A stretch of DNA of 64,000 nucleotides from Cucumis sativus (GCF_000004075.3 NC_026657.2:22972408-23036407), one strand, 5' to 3'; positions 35,710 through 48,227 are shown, numbered from the stretch's first letter. Made by a program: numbers and translations. The notes: a model not told the origin generated them from the sequence alone.

Positions 35710-36942
35710 TGTTGGATCGGTATGACAACCCTAGAGGGGGGTGAATAGGGTTTAAATAAACTTTTTGACAAATAAAAAGTAAAATCAACTAATTAGATAT
35801 TTTCTAAAATTTAAATAAAGAACTTTGTAAACTTTGTTAAATAACAAGATTGATAAAAAGATATGAATGGAAGTATGCAATCAAACTCAACCAATAAGAA
35901 TATGTAACTAAAATTAAATTAAAAAATAATTAGAAAAGAGTTAGAGAATAGGACACCGTAATTTTGTAGTGGTTCGGTTAAACTCAACCTACATCCACTT
36001 TCCCAAGCACCCCTTGGGATTTTAATTGAAAATCTTCTTTGGACTCTTTCCACGGATTTGAGCCGAACCGATTCTTGCTCCTTTTTCGGGTTCAAGAGCA
36101 AACCCGATTCTTTCCACGGGTTAGGATCCAACCGTTACAATATGTTGAAATTTTTAAATCACACAAAAGAAAACTCTCTAAAAGAGTGAGTATACAATTT
36201 GAAGCTCACAAATTTAATCCTCGCAATACAATAAGAAGCTCTCAAGAATAAGATGAAAAGAATAAAAATTGGAAGCTTTAGAGAGAATAACAATGTTGGC
36301 TTTTTGCTTGAGGATTGTAAAGATGTTGTGATCTTGTGTAAATGTGAAGTATTTAAAAAGAGAGGAAATATAAATTCAAAATCATTTGGGTCATTAGATA
36401 TAAGTAAAAGAAAAATGAATGGTTGAGATTTAAACTTAATTAGCCGTTAAACACAATACAAATAATAATATAATAATATGTCTTTTCAAAATATTTTGTT
36501 TAAAAAGAAATCAATAAAGCAACTTCACCCTCTTTTAAAAAAACTAGCCGTTAGACGCAAGAAAAAATAATAATATTAAAATCATTTTTCTTTTAAATTC
36601 ATTTTCTTTATAAAAGCCAATAAAACATAACAAAAAGCCACATTTGTTACTTCTTCATTGCTCCAAGTGGCTTTCTCTAATTGGTTCAAATTGAATGCTT
36701 GGTCGCCACGTCACCATCTCGGGTATTTTTTCGTTAAGCTTATTTTAGCAATATTTTCTTCATTTGAACTTCGATTTGGGTGATTCAAGAGGCGTTAGAA
36801 TCATTTTTCCAAGCTCTACGATATGGTCTATTCAAATTAATAAAATTGTCAATAAAAAAAATCAGATTTGTTATCATCAAAACATAAATTAATTGAATAA
36901 TTAAAATAAATTAATTTGAGATTAAGGGCCAAGAAGCCAACA
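35710..36942. mobile_element. Solo LTR, 1233 bp, target duplication TATAC
   Basis: It starts TGTTGGATCGGTATGACAAC and ends GGCCAAGAAGCCAACA, so the ends are TGTTGG...CCAACA. TATAC flanks both sides (35705-35709 and 36943-36947). It has the ACCCTAGAGGGGGGTGAATA segment known from many plant repeats. No coding region, primer-binding site or second LTR is visible, which fits LTR-LTR recombination; a short TRIM element is the alternative. Confidence 0.7.
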
Positions 36943-37119
36943 TATACATGAAATATTTTTAATACAAAAAGCAATTACATAATTCAAAACAAGTACACTA
37001 ATAAAAAAAAAAACTGAAGGCTAATGCTCTAGTGCACTCTAGTTACATATGTAAAACCTACGAATAACATAAAAATAGAGTTAGAATATTACATATACAA
37101 AATTTTAAAAAAAAATATT

Positions 37120-38020
37120 GGAAAATGCGTACCCAAGTGATCACAAACCTCTCTGTGCCCGACTCATCTGCTCGATCATCTTCTTCATCTCTTCCATTTG
37201 TCGTGCATGGTCTGTCATTTATCGATCTCGCTCCTCCTCCCTCAGGCGTTGTTCATGTGTGCCTAGTGGTCATACAAATTGGAGGAAGAAGATGAAGCGA
37301 CACTCGTCCTAGGCTTGGGTTTTGGGCCCTAACCAAGACCTTTTGATTAGTTCGATCGTCTACCCAAAATTGTCTTGCATATCTCGTCCTCTGTTAGTGG
37401 TTGAGAACCCACTGGAACGAGTTGAGACTGAATTTCCACCATTTGATTCTACACAATAGAAGCTTGTAATTAAGTTTGAGAGATGATCAAACTTAAAAAC
37501 AGAATTGAAAGTATAACAAGACATAAAGTTTTCTTAAACTTACAAAACTGTCCTCTACTGCTGGTGAAATGAACTCGCCAGTACTACTGACGTGCGTTTC
37601 GCTGAATAACTCGACACGGTCCATCAGACAATCGTGTAGTTTAGTGAGCTCTATTTGTCTTTGAAGAAATGACTTTGTACCGCTCCTGTGATTGTAAGGT
37701 CGTCGCACCCTAATAGCCTTGCCCATATTTGATTGCTCCGACATTCCAAAAATGACGATGATCAAAATGTTATACTTTCAAACAAATTAAATAAATAAAT
37801 GTTAATTGATTTCAACATAATTAAAACTATGTAAATCACCTGAAATTGTCGAGTGATGTAGTGTGCCAATCTTCCACCTGATTGACCAACCTCGGGGGTG
37901 GGTTTGTTCGTGCTTGTTCAAGATCGCTAAACTTCTTAAAAGGTCGATGGTTACTGAGCATTTGATGCTCAACAAACCGATTAAGTGTTGGATCGTTTAG
38001 ATCAAACACGAAAAATTGCT
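37120..38020 (-). pseudogene. Plant transposase-like protein (Ptta/En/Spm, Transposase_24 type), broken
   Basis: Minus-strand pieces in order: RFVEHQMLSNHRPFKKFSDL and EQARTNPPP (about 37990-37870), then YNHRSGTKSFLQRQIEL and DRVELFSETHVSSTGEF (37700-37560), then QSQLVPVGSQPLTEDEIC and ILGRRS (37440-37350), then a C-terminal coiled-coil EERDR / HARQMEEMKKMIEQMSRAQR (37230-37140). This is the canonical order for the small CACTA-associated protein. Stop codons in the third exon and a frame change near 37250 show it is non-functional. It lies in the element with matching CACTA ends, so it is element-encoded. Confidence 0.8.
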
Positions 38021-38520
38021 ATAAAAGAAATAGGTTTCAACGTATAGCTTTTAATTTTAGAATTTTCGCGACGTGCGGTAAGGTGGCAGGGTGGACGTAT
38101 TAAATTTAATTTTAGACTTTTCGCGATGTCGTCCTGCCACACATCGTGAAAAATGGAAATTAAATTTAATACATAACCCTAAACCCTAAATCATAAGCTC
38201 ACTTTCTCTGACGTATGGTAGGGTGCACGTCGCGAAAAAGTCTAAAATTAAATTTAATTTTAGCCTTTCCGTAACATGCCATTCTTGTACGTCGACGAAT
38301 GGCCCTTTTTGTGACATGGCATTTTGTGCGTCAGTAAAAATTGATCAACGCCGACACACCTTTCGTCGATGTTTCTGGTGTCGCAATTATTCTGGTTTCT
38401 TGTTTTGTTAAGTGGGGAAAGAGGAGGAATAAGAAGGAATAATGAGAAAATAATTGTATTCATTTCACTGCCTTAATTTGTAGGCCAAACTTTTCCTTTC
38501 CTTTCCTTCAAACCGTCCTT

Positions 38521-38750
38521 TAGTGTTTGATTGCCATGTGTCACTCCCTCTATATTCTAACTATATTGTCATGTGTGTTCTTGAAGATACCAATTTTTAG
38601 TAATCGTGTAAGACCTCATAGTTGTTAAATTGGAGATAGTGAAAATTTTTGGAGAGATTTCATATTTTCTTAATTTTAATATTATATTATCTTATTATCT
38701 ATTTTTTGACTGTGTCTCATTTTTATAACAAATTATTAGCCTAAGCTTTT
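38521..38750 (+). repeat. 5' LTR-like end of the split copia element
   Basis: It aligns by eye with 50155-50440. Both have ATTG(C/T)CATG.(G/A)TCA, then a TTTGGAGAG block and an ATTATA(T/C)TAT(C)T block. Exact ends and target duplication were not found. Confidence 0.55.
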
Positions 38751-40039
38751 TTTTTTTTTACTAAAGGTAGGTTCGAAAATTATGTCGGTTTTCTCGTACT
38801 CGTTATAATTAATAAATATTATTTTGCATGATTGATATATATTAAATTTCTAATAAAATTACAATATTTTGTAATAATGGTACAATGACAAATATTACAA
38901 AATTATAATTTCTAGTATTTCATACAAATAGTAACAATTATTTATCATGAATGTTTAATGTTGAAATACATCGAGATGCCATTAAAACATGAGCATAAAA
39001 AATCAATTATTCTTTATAAAACTCGTTATAAATAGATGCACTTGAGGCTCCAAAATTTTAAATCAATATGTTAGAGAAGATTTTTCTATGTTATGGATAC
39101 CTTATTGTAGTAGAAATATCGAGAGAAATATTTGAAAATTATTATGCACTTATCTGATGTCTTTTCGTGGATGAATGGAATAACAGATTGTTGTTTGAAA
39201 AATCATGAATATTGGGCAACTAAAGAACTAACATTTTCTAAAGCGAATGCTGTAAATTTTAATAATGGTGGATGCAAAATTATGAATATTGACGAACTGG
39301 AACAATCTCATTCTATGAAGTAAATGTTGTAAATTTAACAATTGTAATCGAGATTGTGATTGCAAGCAGTAAAGGAAAAAATAATTTTTATTTGTGATTG
39401 GTCGTCATATAATCACCCAAATCTCAAAAGCTCGTTAAAGAAAAGAGGAAATGTGAAATAAAATTTTGGATATAAGATTAATAATATATTTGACCCATCT
39501 ACTATTATAGATTTAGATGTTGGTAGAGTTTTTGATTCTCCTCCGGAGAAAATTAGCATATTTTCATAAGATAGCGCAAACATTTTCTTTATGGATTTAT
39601 ATAGTAATTAATGCTTTTTATGAATCATTTTCTTTTATATATTCTAAACTTTGTTTCTCTCACGTATGTCTAGCAAACGGTGCGTAACTGCACACAATAC
39701 TGATAAGTAAAAACCATTTTTCCAAATCGACAATTCTAGAAGCAAAAGTCAATACGATATCAAGTTTGCAAACCTAATTGAAGGATTTGAAAAAACAAAT
39801 ATTATTTAATTTTTCTTAGAGGAACAAAGTTCACAATTGATAATACATTGTTCTCTAATCAATTAAAGAGACGTCTATTGAGTTTTAAAGATATATGTTA
39901 CAATGGTTATTATATTAAGACTGATAAAAAAAATGAGACAAAATATATTTATATCATCGATCTCCAGTCTCTCAAATGAAAAACATATACTGTAAAAGTT
40001 GTTTGGTTTATCTTCTAAATTATATTATACTCATATATG

Positions 40040-40283
40040 ACAAAGATCACTCGATGCATTGAAACAATTAAGACGAATGTTGTATAATCGCCTGAGTGGA
40101 TATTTTTTGAAAGAAGGATAAAAATAATTCAATATGTTCATGCATTTCAATAAAGAAATTACAATTAGAATTTTCTATTAATTATAAGTGCATTATGTTG
40201 CTGATTTAAATATAAATGAAACTCTTCGAGATCAACTTTTAAAGGCAATAGAATATCTTAAAAAAAAATTCAAAATGAAAGAT
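40040..40283 (+). pseudogene. Copia reverse transcriptase fragment before the MULE
   Basis: Reads SLDALKQLRRMLYNRLSGYF, then after frameshifts VADLNINETLRDQLLKAIEY and KKKFKMKD. The last three codons, ATG AAA GAT, are exactly the MULE target site. The frame continues at 43782. Confidence 0.75.
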
Positions 40284-40393
40284 GGGGAATTATCAAAAAT
40301 AGGATAATTTGGAAGGATGTAAAGAGTTTTGAGATGAATTTTAAAAAAGATGACTTTTAGGACAAATTAGTTGGAAAAAGTCTATATTACCCT
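40284..40393. repeat. MULE left terminal inverted repeat
   Basis: About 110 bp, imperfectly matched to 43672-43781. The best shared blocks are the first 18 bp and TAGGACAAATTA. Confidence 0.85.
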
Positions 40394-40920
40394 CAAGTTA
40401 AAAAATATCCTAAAATCAATTTATGAATCCTCTCTTCTCCTTCTCCCTCTCCCTCCGTTTTTTCACTTTCTAAAAATGTTTCATTTTTCTCTCATCCCTC
40501 CCTCTGGTGTTCCATTTTCCCTCATTTTCACGAAATTTCCTTTTTCTTCATTTTCCATTCTTTAATTCGTTTTCTTGAAATTTCTTTCTGAAGCTCTTCC
40601 CATGGTCTCCCACCGGCCTTTGAAAACCATTTTCTCCATTTTCTCACTTCCAAAAAGAATATTTCATTTTTCTCTCATCTCTCTCCATTTTCATACATTG
40701 TAGGATAAATTGGCCTTCCTAATTCTAAGAGCATGAAAATGTTGCTCTCACCTGCATTGTTGTACATTATATAAAAGTTCTGCACACTTTACAATTTTCC
40801 AAGATAATGAAATAAAAATTGCATACCAAAAAACAAAAATGGTATTCATTCCATTATATAAAACTATTTATGTACATAGTTTGGAACATATACAATTCCT
40901 TCAAAAGTTGGAACTAAAAG

Positions 40921-41378
40921 TCAATACATGGGATTGTTGGTCCATAATTGAAATGCCAATTGTTTTCTAAAATATGACATGTTTTCTTGACATAATGTAG
41001 CTACATCTAAACCAGAAGCTTCATATTCTACTTAATTGTAAATACACCACAATCACTATTGTTGCGTTGAAGTGGAATGGAGTCGACAATGACAAGTGGC
41101 CAAGGTTCCTTGTGTGTTGATGATCCGCCTCTCCTAACAAAGAATCCAGTAGCATCGAGCAAATTTGGCACCATCTCTTGAATTGGCTCTAATATGCTTC
41201 TCATATCTTCGGCACTCGTCAGCGACGGAAGCGAATCCCATACCTTAACTTGACAACGTACCAAGTCCAAGCATAATATAATCCAATGATTGCCATGGAT
41301 ATTGAATGGAGAGTAAATGTAATCAACATTCACCCAAGGATCTTGACAGTCTTGTTTTGATCCGACAACATAGTCAAC
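40921..41378 (-). pseudogene. Ulp1-type SUMO protease C-terminal domain (C48), frameshifted
   Basis: A segment after an AG acceptor reads VDYVVGSKQDCQDPWVNVDY and on through the C48 core. The catalytic residues are present: His in GNHWI, Asp in VWDSLPS, Gln in PLQRNNS and Cys in SDCGVF. After TIK the frame is lost and a stop appears. A second frame carries EYEASGLDVATLCQEN and the tail to a TGA at 40921-40923, so a small deletion (about 4 bp) is the likely lesion. Family members cleave SUMO conjugates. In MULEs the role is unknown, and this copy is probably dead. Confidence 0.85.
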
Positions 41379-41546
41379 CTGCTTACTAAATGTGATAAAC
41401 TACTTACTATAGACTGAAAATGATGAGCAGGGTCAATCTTGTACATGGGACCGTTAGTTGATGTCGAAGCCATACTGAAACCTGCATAAAAAAACTAATT
41501 AAATATAATTGCATAAGAGACTTACTAAACATGGATGCACTAGCAT

Positions 41547-42387
41547 CTTGGGACTTTTACTCAAAATTTTGGAAGGTGAGAGATAGATGCTGATAGGTGC
41601 AAGATGCTGGAAAACTTCAAGGCAAAGTTGCTAAGTCTAATAAAATTGCTAACCCTAAAGCCTTAACACCTAGTAGAGTAGCTAAACATGCATTCTAAAC
41701 GGTTTAGGAAGGTTAACACTCTCATCTTGGGACTTCTACTCAAAATTTTGGAAGGTGAGAGATAGGTGCTGATAGGTGCGAGATGCTGGAAAACTTCAAG
41801 GCAAAGTTGCTAAGTCTAATAAAATTGCTAACCCTAAAGCCTTAACACCTAGTAGAGTCCCTAAACATGCATTCTAAACGGTTTAGGAAGTTTACACTCT
41901 TATATTGGGACTTCTACTCAAAATTTTGGAAGGTGCGAGATAGGTGCTGATAGGTGCGAGATGATGGAAAACTTCAAGGCAAAGTTGCTAAGTCTAATAA
42001 AATTGCTAGCTAAACATGCATTCTAAACGGTTTAGGAAGTTAACACTCTTATATTAGGACTTCTACTCAAAATTTTGGAAGGTGAGAGATGATAGGTGCG
42101 GCATGATGGAAAATTTCAAGGCAAAGTTGCTAAGTCTAATAAAATTGCTAACCCTAAAGCCATAACACCTAGTAGACTAGCTAAACATGCATTCTAAACG
42201 GTTTAGGAAGGTTAACACTCTCATCTTGGGACTTCTACTCAAAATTTTGGAAGGTGCGAGATAGGTGCTGATAGGTGCGAGATGATGGAAAAATTCAAGG
42301 CAAAGTAGCTAAGTCTAATAAAATTGCTAACCCTAAAGCCTTAACACCTAGTAGACTACCTAGACTAGCTAAACATGCATTCTAAAG
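41547..42387. repeat. Five-unit minisatellite inside the MULE
   Basis: Units anchored on (C/A)TT(G/A)GGACTTCTACTCAAAA start at 41547, 41726, 41904, 42053 and 42225 (spacings 179, 178, 149 and 172 bp). Each contains GATAGGTGC, AACTTCAAGGCAAAGT, AACACCTAGTAGA and TAAACATGCATTCTAAACGG. The third unit has lost about 30 bp. Confidence 0.9.
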
Positions 42388-43671
42388 ATTGTATTCTATT
42401 GGAACTACATCACTAAAAACATTAACAAAGTAGAGAACAACAATGCAGCTTATGATAATGTCTTTCAACAAATTGCAAAGGAAATGGTCTTTCAACAATG
42501 CAGCTTATGATATTCTATTGTACTGGTAGCTTTGCAGAGTTTATATGGGATACCAAATATATGTTCGAATTCAAGTTCTAAACTCCAAGGTATGGTTTTT
42601 CTATTATTACAGTACATTGCAAAGGAAATGATGGATACGGCACTGCCAACGTAGAGGAGTGGATAAGAAATGGAGAGGTCCGGTGAAAACAAACCTGAAA
42701 TCGAAATGGATGGAAGTGGAGAAGCGTCCGCCGGAGTTGAAGTCGAAAGTAAAACAGAGACACGTGCAATGTCAGTAGTACGACTCTCCTTCCTTGCATT
42801 TTGAAGATTAGTGAATATCCCTTCAAGGTCATTAACACAATTCTTTTCTTTTTCCTTCAAAACCTAATGAGAAGTAGATTGATATTTACTCTTCAAACCC
42901 TTTGGCATTGATCCGTCTCTTTTCTTCCACCAAAATTATCTTAGCAGCAACTGAAAAAAAAAGAAATCACAATGAAGCACCAACCCTATATATAAAGTCC
43001 GTTCAGATTGCAAAACAGAATCTACCCAAAAGGAAAAAAATCATATGGGCTTTCGAAACAAATACATTTCTAATGCTACCATTGAATATTCATCCACTCC
43101 CTCTTACTCAGTTCAAAAAATAGGAGACTGAATTGGAAACAAGTAAAATTGTAACCATTATAACGATCATAAAATGATCACAAAATTTCACCTAAGCTAA
43201 TCCATCCTTACCTAGGTCTCTATTTAAAATTTCGGCAAAATCTTAAACATGTTTTTCTATCATGTACTAATTCACCGTGATCTCTGTGTGCCATCATCAA
43301 AGATTCGACTCAGTAAGCGGTCTTTTGATTCAACCCTAATTCACGTATTAAAAAGGAAGAAAAATAGAAATAAACAAAGAATAGTTACCCACCAAATTGC
43401 TGAATATTTGAGTCGAAAATCAGAGGAAAGTTTGGAGGAAGAAGATTAGGGGGTTTAGTTTTTTCCTTAGAGAAGTAACAAGTGTAGCTTTGGCTCTTTG
43501 TTCAGATCTTTTAGTTCACACCGGAGGAGCGACGAACGACATCCGAGAAGCGATGATATGCACCGAAGTAGAAGGAGAAGAAAGCGAATGTGTGTGTGTG
43601 TGTGTTTTTTTTTTTTTTTTGTGCGTTTTGTTTCTGCGTTGAGGAGAAGGAATGGAAGGTAAAATGAATTA

Positions 43672-43781
43672 AGGGTAATTTAGACAATTCACACATAATT
43701 TGTCCTAGAAATCAACTTTTTAAAAATCAATCTCATAAATCTTTTATTCCTCCATTTTTGGCTTATTTTTGGTAATTTCCC
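43672..43781. repeat. MULE right terminal inverted repeat
   Basis: Reverse-complement partner of 40284-40393, with the same length and spacing of shared blocks. Confidence 0.85.
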
Positions 43782-44356
43782 ATGAAAGATCTCATAAAAA
43801 TAAAATTTTGCCTTAACTTGTGAAAGATCTCAAGAAAATGTGATATTTGTTCATCAATCAACTTATACAATAAAAAAAATTGAAAAGGTCTTATATGGAT
43901 AAAACATATTCATTGAACATTCCAAAACAAGTTCGTTCACGAGATGTGAAGAATATGTATTTTTTACCTCAAGATGATAACAAAAAACTTCTAGCTAGGT
44001 CCAAAAGTACCATATCTTAGTGCAATTTGTGCACTTATGTATCTTGCTAATAATACAAGACTCAAACATTGCATTTTTAGTAAATTTATTAGCTAGACAC
44101 AGTTCATCTTCAACAAAAATTCATTGAAATTAAATTAAGCATATACTTTGTTATCTTCGATCAATTGATATGAGTTTGTTTTATTTAAATAAATCAAAAT
44201 TTGATTTATAATTAGTTGGTTTTGCATATTGTGGATAATTATCTAATTCACACCAAATTAGATCTCAAACAAGTTATCTATTCACATGTAGAGGAACTGC
44301 TATATCAAGACATGCAATTAATGAAACAGACCATGATAGCCACCTTCTCAAATCAT
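43782..44356 (+). pseudogene. Copia RT/RNase H fragment between the MULE and the CACTA element
   Basis: It resumes MKDLIKIKFCLNL, the expected continuation of the copia MKDLGKTKFCLGL motif. The middle resembles VPYLSAICALMYLANNTRLK after frame changes. It ends in a segment read ATFSNH, just before the CACTA insertion. Many stops and frameshifts. Confidence 0.75.
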
Positions 44357-45133
44357 CACTAGTAGAAAAATGGTTTACTATGACAGTTGTATATATCCCA
44401 AATTGAAAGGAGAAAATAAAAAACTGTCACAAAAGCTAAAAAACCGCGTTTTTGGCGGGAAAAGACGGAATTTTTCGGATTTTACTTTTCGCGACAGTTA
44501 TTTGGTGTCATAAAAGATACAAAAAATATTTTATTTAATTTATTAAAATAAAATTTATTTTAAATAAAAAATTTATTAAAATCAGATTTTTTCCTAATTC
44601 TAAAAACATTAAATAATTTATTTATTAAAATAAAACATCTCCAAAACTTTTTCTCTACCTCCTCCTCCTCTTCTTCTTCTCTTCTTCTTCTCTTCTTCTT
44701 CTTCTCTTTGGAAGATCCACACGTCGCCCCTCTTCGATTTTTCCTCCCATCCGCTAACCATCTCTCTCCCTCTCTCACATACGCCGGAAAAGACTAGACG
44801 TTTGGTCAACAACGCGCAAAATCCCTCTCTTTCTCTCCTTCAGCCGATGCAACCACCCAACACCCCTTGCACCGCTGAACTCACTGGTGAATCTCAACCA
44901 TTATTTCTATTGTTTGTATTTATACAGTATATTAACTTCAAATGCTTTCATTTTACCCACAATGTGATATATTGATGGTTCTTTTTATGAAAAACATCCA
45001 TCATAGTTTTGCTTTTATATGAGATATGTGTTTGTTTTGTCTACCATCCTATTCAATATTGTTGTTTACAATCATTTTTCTAATTTGAATCTACATTTTT
45101 TCTTTATGGTTGGCTATGTGATGAAACATTTTG

Positions 45134-45215
45134 GTAGCTTACAATGTGTTTGATGAAATGCCTCAATGAATCATTTTTGTAGCTTACAATGTGTTTGATG
45201 AAATGCCTCAATGAA
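45134..45215. repeat. 45-bp tandem duplication with a PPR-like peptide
   Basis: Two copies of GTAGCTTACAATGTGTTTGA..., starting at 45134 and 45179. Each reads AYNVFDEMPQ and then a stop. VFDEMP is typical of plant PPR proteins. The sister element has YVFDEIPKRK near 15695. Confidence 0.8.
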
Positions 45216-46357
45216 GCATTTGGTTGATTTTTTATTGATATTTGTTCGTTCGAATTAGGAAATCAAGGTCAAGGGAGATGTCATGGCTATGGGCTGAAGC
45301 TTTGAGAAAAAGAGAATGAAAAATGAAATGTGAGATTTTAAACTTTGTTAGTGTGTAGGGTCTTTTTGTTTGTCTATGTATTTTCCAAAATTAATACTTT
45401 TGATTTTTCTATTGATATTTTGTTTATGGTTGCTATTGAGTTGCTTTGATTGAAGGATAGAGGGAAGTGATTATTGATAATTATAGGTATGTTCTCTCCC
45501 TTTCTTACAATAAGGACAGTAGCAACAAAAATTACTACATGTTCTATATTGAAAGGAAAAGCAAAAAAATGATGGTGAATTAAGATTTATTTTGTATGGT
45601 AGAATTTTATTTGCCACTCACTTACTATGCTAGACCTTTCCAAGAGGAGTAAATTTGAAAATGTCGAAATACACCATCTGCTTGAAACATAAACCGCGAT
45701 GTATGTTATACACATTGGAAATGTATGAATGTGTATGTTGAAACTTAAGCCTATACACTTTCCAAGAGAATTTATGTATGTTATCTATTTGGTTTTTGAC
45801 TTTAAGTTTTTGAAACTTAAGCCTATACACTTTTTTTACCTCTACTTTTAATCAACGTTTTTAAACTATATTTTCTTCCTATGACTACCTTATGACATTT
45901 TGAATAATTGATTGAATTGAGGATTAGCATAAAGTTCTCTTACTTCAAGGACGTTGTCGTTATTTGTTCAAGTAAGTAGTATCTACCTCTCTACCAAAAT
46001 ACATATTCAACTATTGTGGTTTAAAGTATATTTTGTATAATTCTAGTCTCGTTGAAAGTGTTTTAGTCTAATTAGTATGGTATATTAGTAGTATATCAAC
46101 GTTTGCTTGAATTAATATCATCCAAAATCTCCATAGTAGTTATTTCCTTACTTTGAAAGATCTTGTTGTTCCTTTCCAACAATAGTGTTGGAAATTGGGG
46201 GAGGGGGGGATTAAGGGCTTTATGAGAGTTATCAACTCAACTTTGTCAAATTGTCATGTAAATGGAGTACGATTTAATCATTGAACATTTTTTCATACTT
46301 AGGGCTTGAAGAATCCTCGAGAGAGTGACAATGCTTGTTGAATTTTTATGAAAATGC

Positions 46358-47460
46358 AACATTGAAAAGGTATTACTTATGAGTATTTATGTTCAATCTT
46401 ATTTTGTTGTGATCAATTGAGATGCATAATATGCACTAGAAATTTGTTAAAGTGCTAGACTTATATGTTTTTTTGATAGGGTTGGAAGGGCTCCAAGGTA
46501 CGTTTTTAACTATTGAATTACAATGAAAATTGTTTGAACTTGTTAGTTCAAAGTTTAAATTGAGTTTAGCTTGTGAAACTCAAAGATTTCATTTGTATAC
46601 TGATTATATATGTTGGTGTGGAATAGTTTATCTTGCATGTACCTAACAAAATGATTATGTTTGCTTGATTATATTTCTATTTGTCAATTTTCTTAAAGGT
46701 TTTGAGTGAACTCAAGTTTATGGTAGATTGGGGTACATTAAAGTTTATTGAACTTATTTTTCATTGTCCCATTACATAATGTCCTATATAAGGTGTGTAT
46801 ATATATATCTTGTTATATTTTTTTTAATCTTTCTTAAAGTTTATAAACCATGGAAAGTAAGTAGAACAGTAGTTTCTCGTCAGGTTTTGTTTCTAGAGAC
46901 ATGTCTTTTATGTACATAGTTCTCTTTAGGGTTTGTTGAAATTGGTTTGTTGTGAATATCTATGGATTTTATGAGAGTCACCAAAAAAAAAAACACAATG
47001 GTTTGTTTATCCCACATTGTTCTTGTAGTGTACCATTTTGATCAATTATGTTAATAACATGTTTTGAAATTGGAGCTTCTGCGTTTTGTTGTGTCGTTTG
47101 TTTATTGATTAATGGTAATTTGTAGTATCAAGGCTACCCTAATCTATTGGCATATTTGAGGAGATTGTTGATTTTTCTTCCCATGTATTTTACTTCTTCA
47201 AGTTAAACTAAGTGAATAATGAATCCCATTTCATTCATTTTTGCTATTTGGTATCTCATCGTATTTTTTTTATTATTATTAAAATGAAGTTTGTTTAATG
47301 ATCAACATTGAAAAGGTATTGCTTATGGGTATTTATGTTCAATCTTATTTTGTTGTGATCAATTGAGATGCATAATATGCACTAGAAATTTGTTAAAGTG
47401 TTAGACTTATCTGTTTTGTTTTTTTTTTAATCGGGTTGGAAGGACTTCAACGTACATTTT
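46358..47460. repeat. Direct repeat pair of about 150 bp inside the CACTA element
   Basis: Copies at 46358-46507 and 47304-47460 share AACATTGAAAAGGTATT, ATTTATGTTCAATCTTATTT and GCATAATATGCACTAGAAAT. They are about 95 percent alike by eye and lie 946 bp apart. Confidence 0.85.
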
Positions 47461-47493
47461 GTTAAAGAAAATTTGATCTTTATATGGCTAGGT

Positions 47494-47645
47494 TGATGAG
47501 TTTCCAATTTCAAAAGTCTACCTAAAGCTCTATTGTTTGTTTAACTCAAAGGTAAAAAAAAAGTAAAGTATGTGGACTTGCACCGAATAGAGCCATGGTA
47601 AGTTTCCAATTTCAAAAGTTTACCTAAAGCTCTATTGTTTATTGA
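47494..47645. repeat. Short direct repeat pair of about 45 bp
   Basis: GTTTCCAATTTCAAAAGT followed by CTACCTAAAGCTCTATTGTT occurs at about 47499 and again at 47602, with one or two differences. Confidence 0.8.
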
Positions 47646-48227
47646 TGAGTTTCCATAGAATTTTGTAAGTTTGAGAAGAGTTGTGGAAATTTGGGACAAT
47701 ACCACCCTCCTTACTTGTATTTATTCTCATTCTTATTAAGTTTTTCTAACTACGTTTCTTTGGTCCCTCAAGGATATGTCAAACTGTTCAACTTTAAGGA
47801 CTACAAATTGTCATACATGTATTGTCGTAGCGTTTTTGTTGTAAGGACTAAGAACGACCCAACTTTAAGGACTACAAATGGTTATTTTGCTCTACTTTAA
47901 ACATTGTGAACTTTTCATTGATGAAATTTGCATACCTTGGACATTTTTTTTTTGAAGTACCTTTCTTATCATGGACAACAGTGCAGTAAGCCTAGGGAGG
48001 AGGAAACTTCTTCTTTGGCCGGTCTCACATTTTTCAATGTAATAGGTTTTAACTTAAGAGTAGAGTATGTACAGATTCTTAGAGCTAGTATTGACAATGG
48101 GATAATAAACTAAATTTCATCGAAGAAGAGTTAACCAAAGAATAGCTAATGTTTGTTACTATATTTAATTTTGAGAGTTTTATTGCAAGAAACAAGGGTG
48201 AGAGAGTGCTTTGCATTCTTATACTTG

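Larger units (their letters stand above)
35341..38407 (-). mobile_element. CACTA (En/Spm-type) transposon with nested solo LTR
   Basis: The left end TACTACAAGAAATAAGG and the reverse complement of the right end, CAAAACAAGAAACCAG, derive from CACTACAAGAAA. TTA (35338-35340 and 38408-38410) is the 3-bp target duplication. Both subterminal zones have CGCGACG / CGTCG motifs. The minus strand carries a broken transposase-family gene (37120-38020). A solo LTR (35710-36942) is inserted inside. Confidence 0.75.
40284..43781 (-). mobile_element. Mutator-like element (MULE) with Ulp1 relic, 3498 bp
   Basis: ATGAAAGAT flanks both sides (40275-40283 and 43782-43790), a perfect 9-bp target duplication. 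Terminal inverted repeats of about 110 bp (40284-40393 and 43672-43781) start GGGGAATTATCAAAAATA and, reversed, GGGAAATTACCAAAAATA. They share internal blocks such as TAGGACAAATTA. No mudrA transposase is visible. The cargo is a broken Ulp1 protease on the minus strand and a minisatellite. Ulp1-carrying MULEs are known in plants, including cucurbits. Confidence 0.9.

Noticed and set aside
41547..42387. CRISPR-like array
   Set aside because: The units are about 175 bp and tandem without spacers, inside a MULE in a plant genome. It is a minisatellite.
42492..42860. 122-residue minus-strand frame as a MULE gene
   Set aside because: Low-complexity composition, no recognisable domain and no splice or start context. 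It is probably chance coding in MULE DNA.
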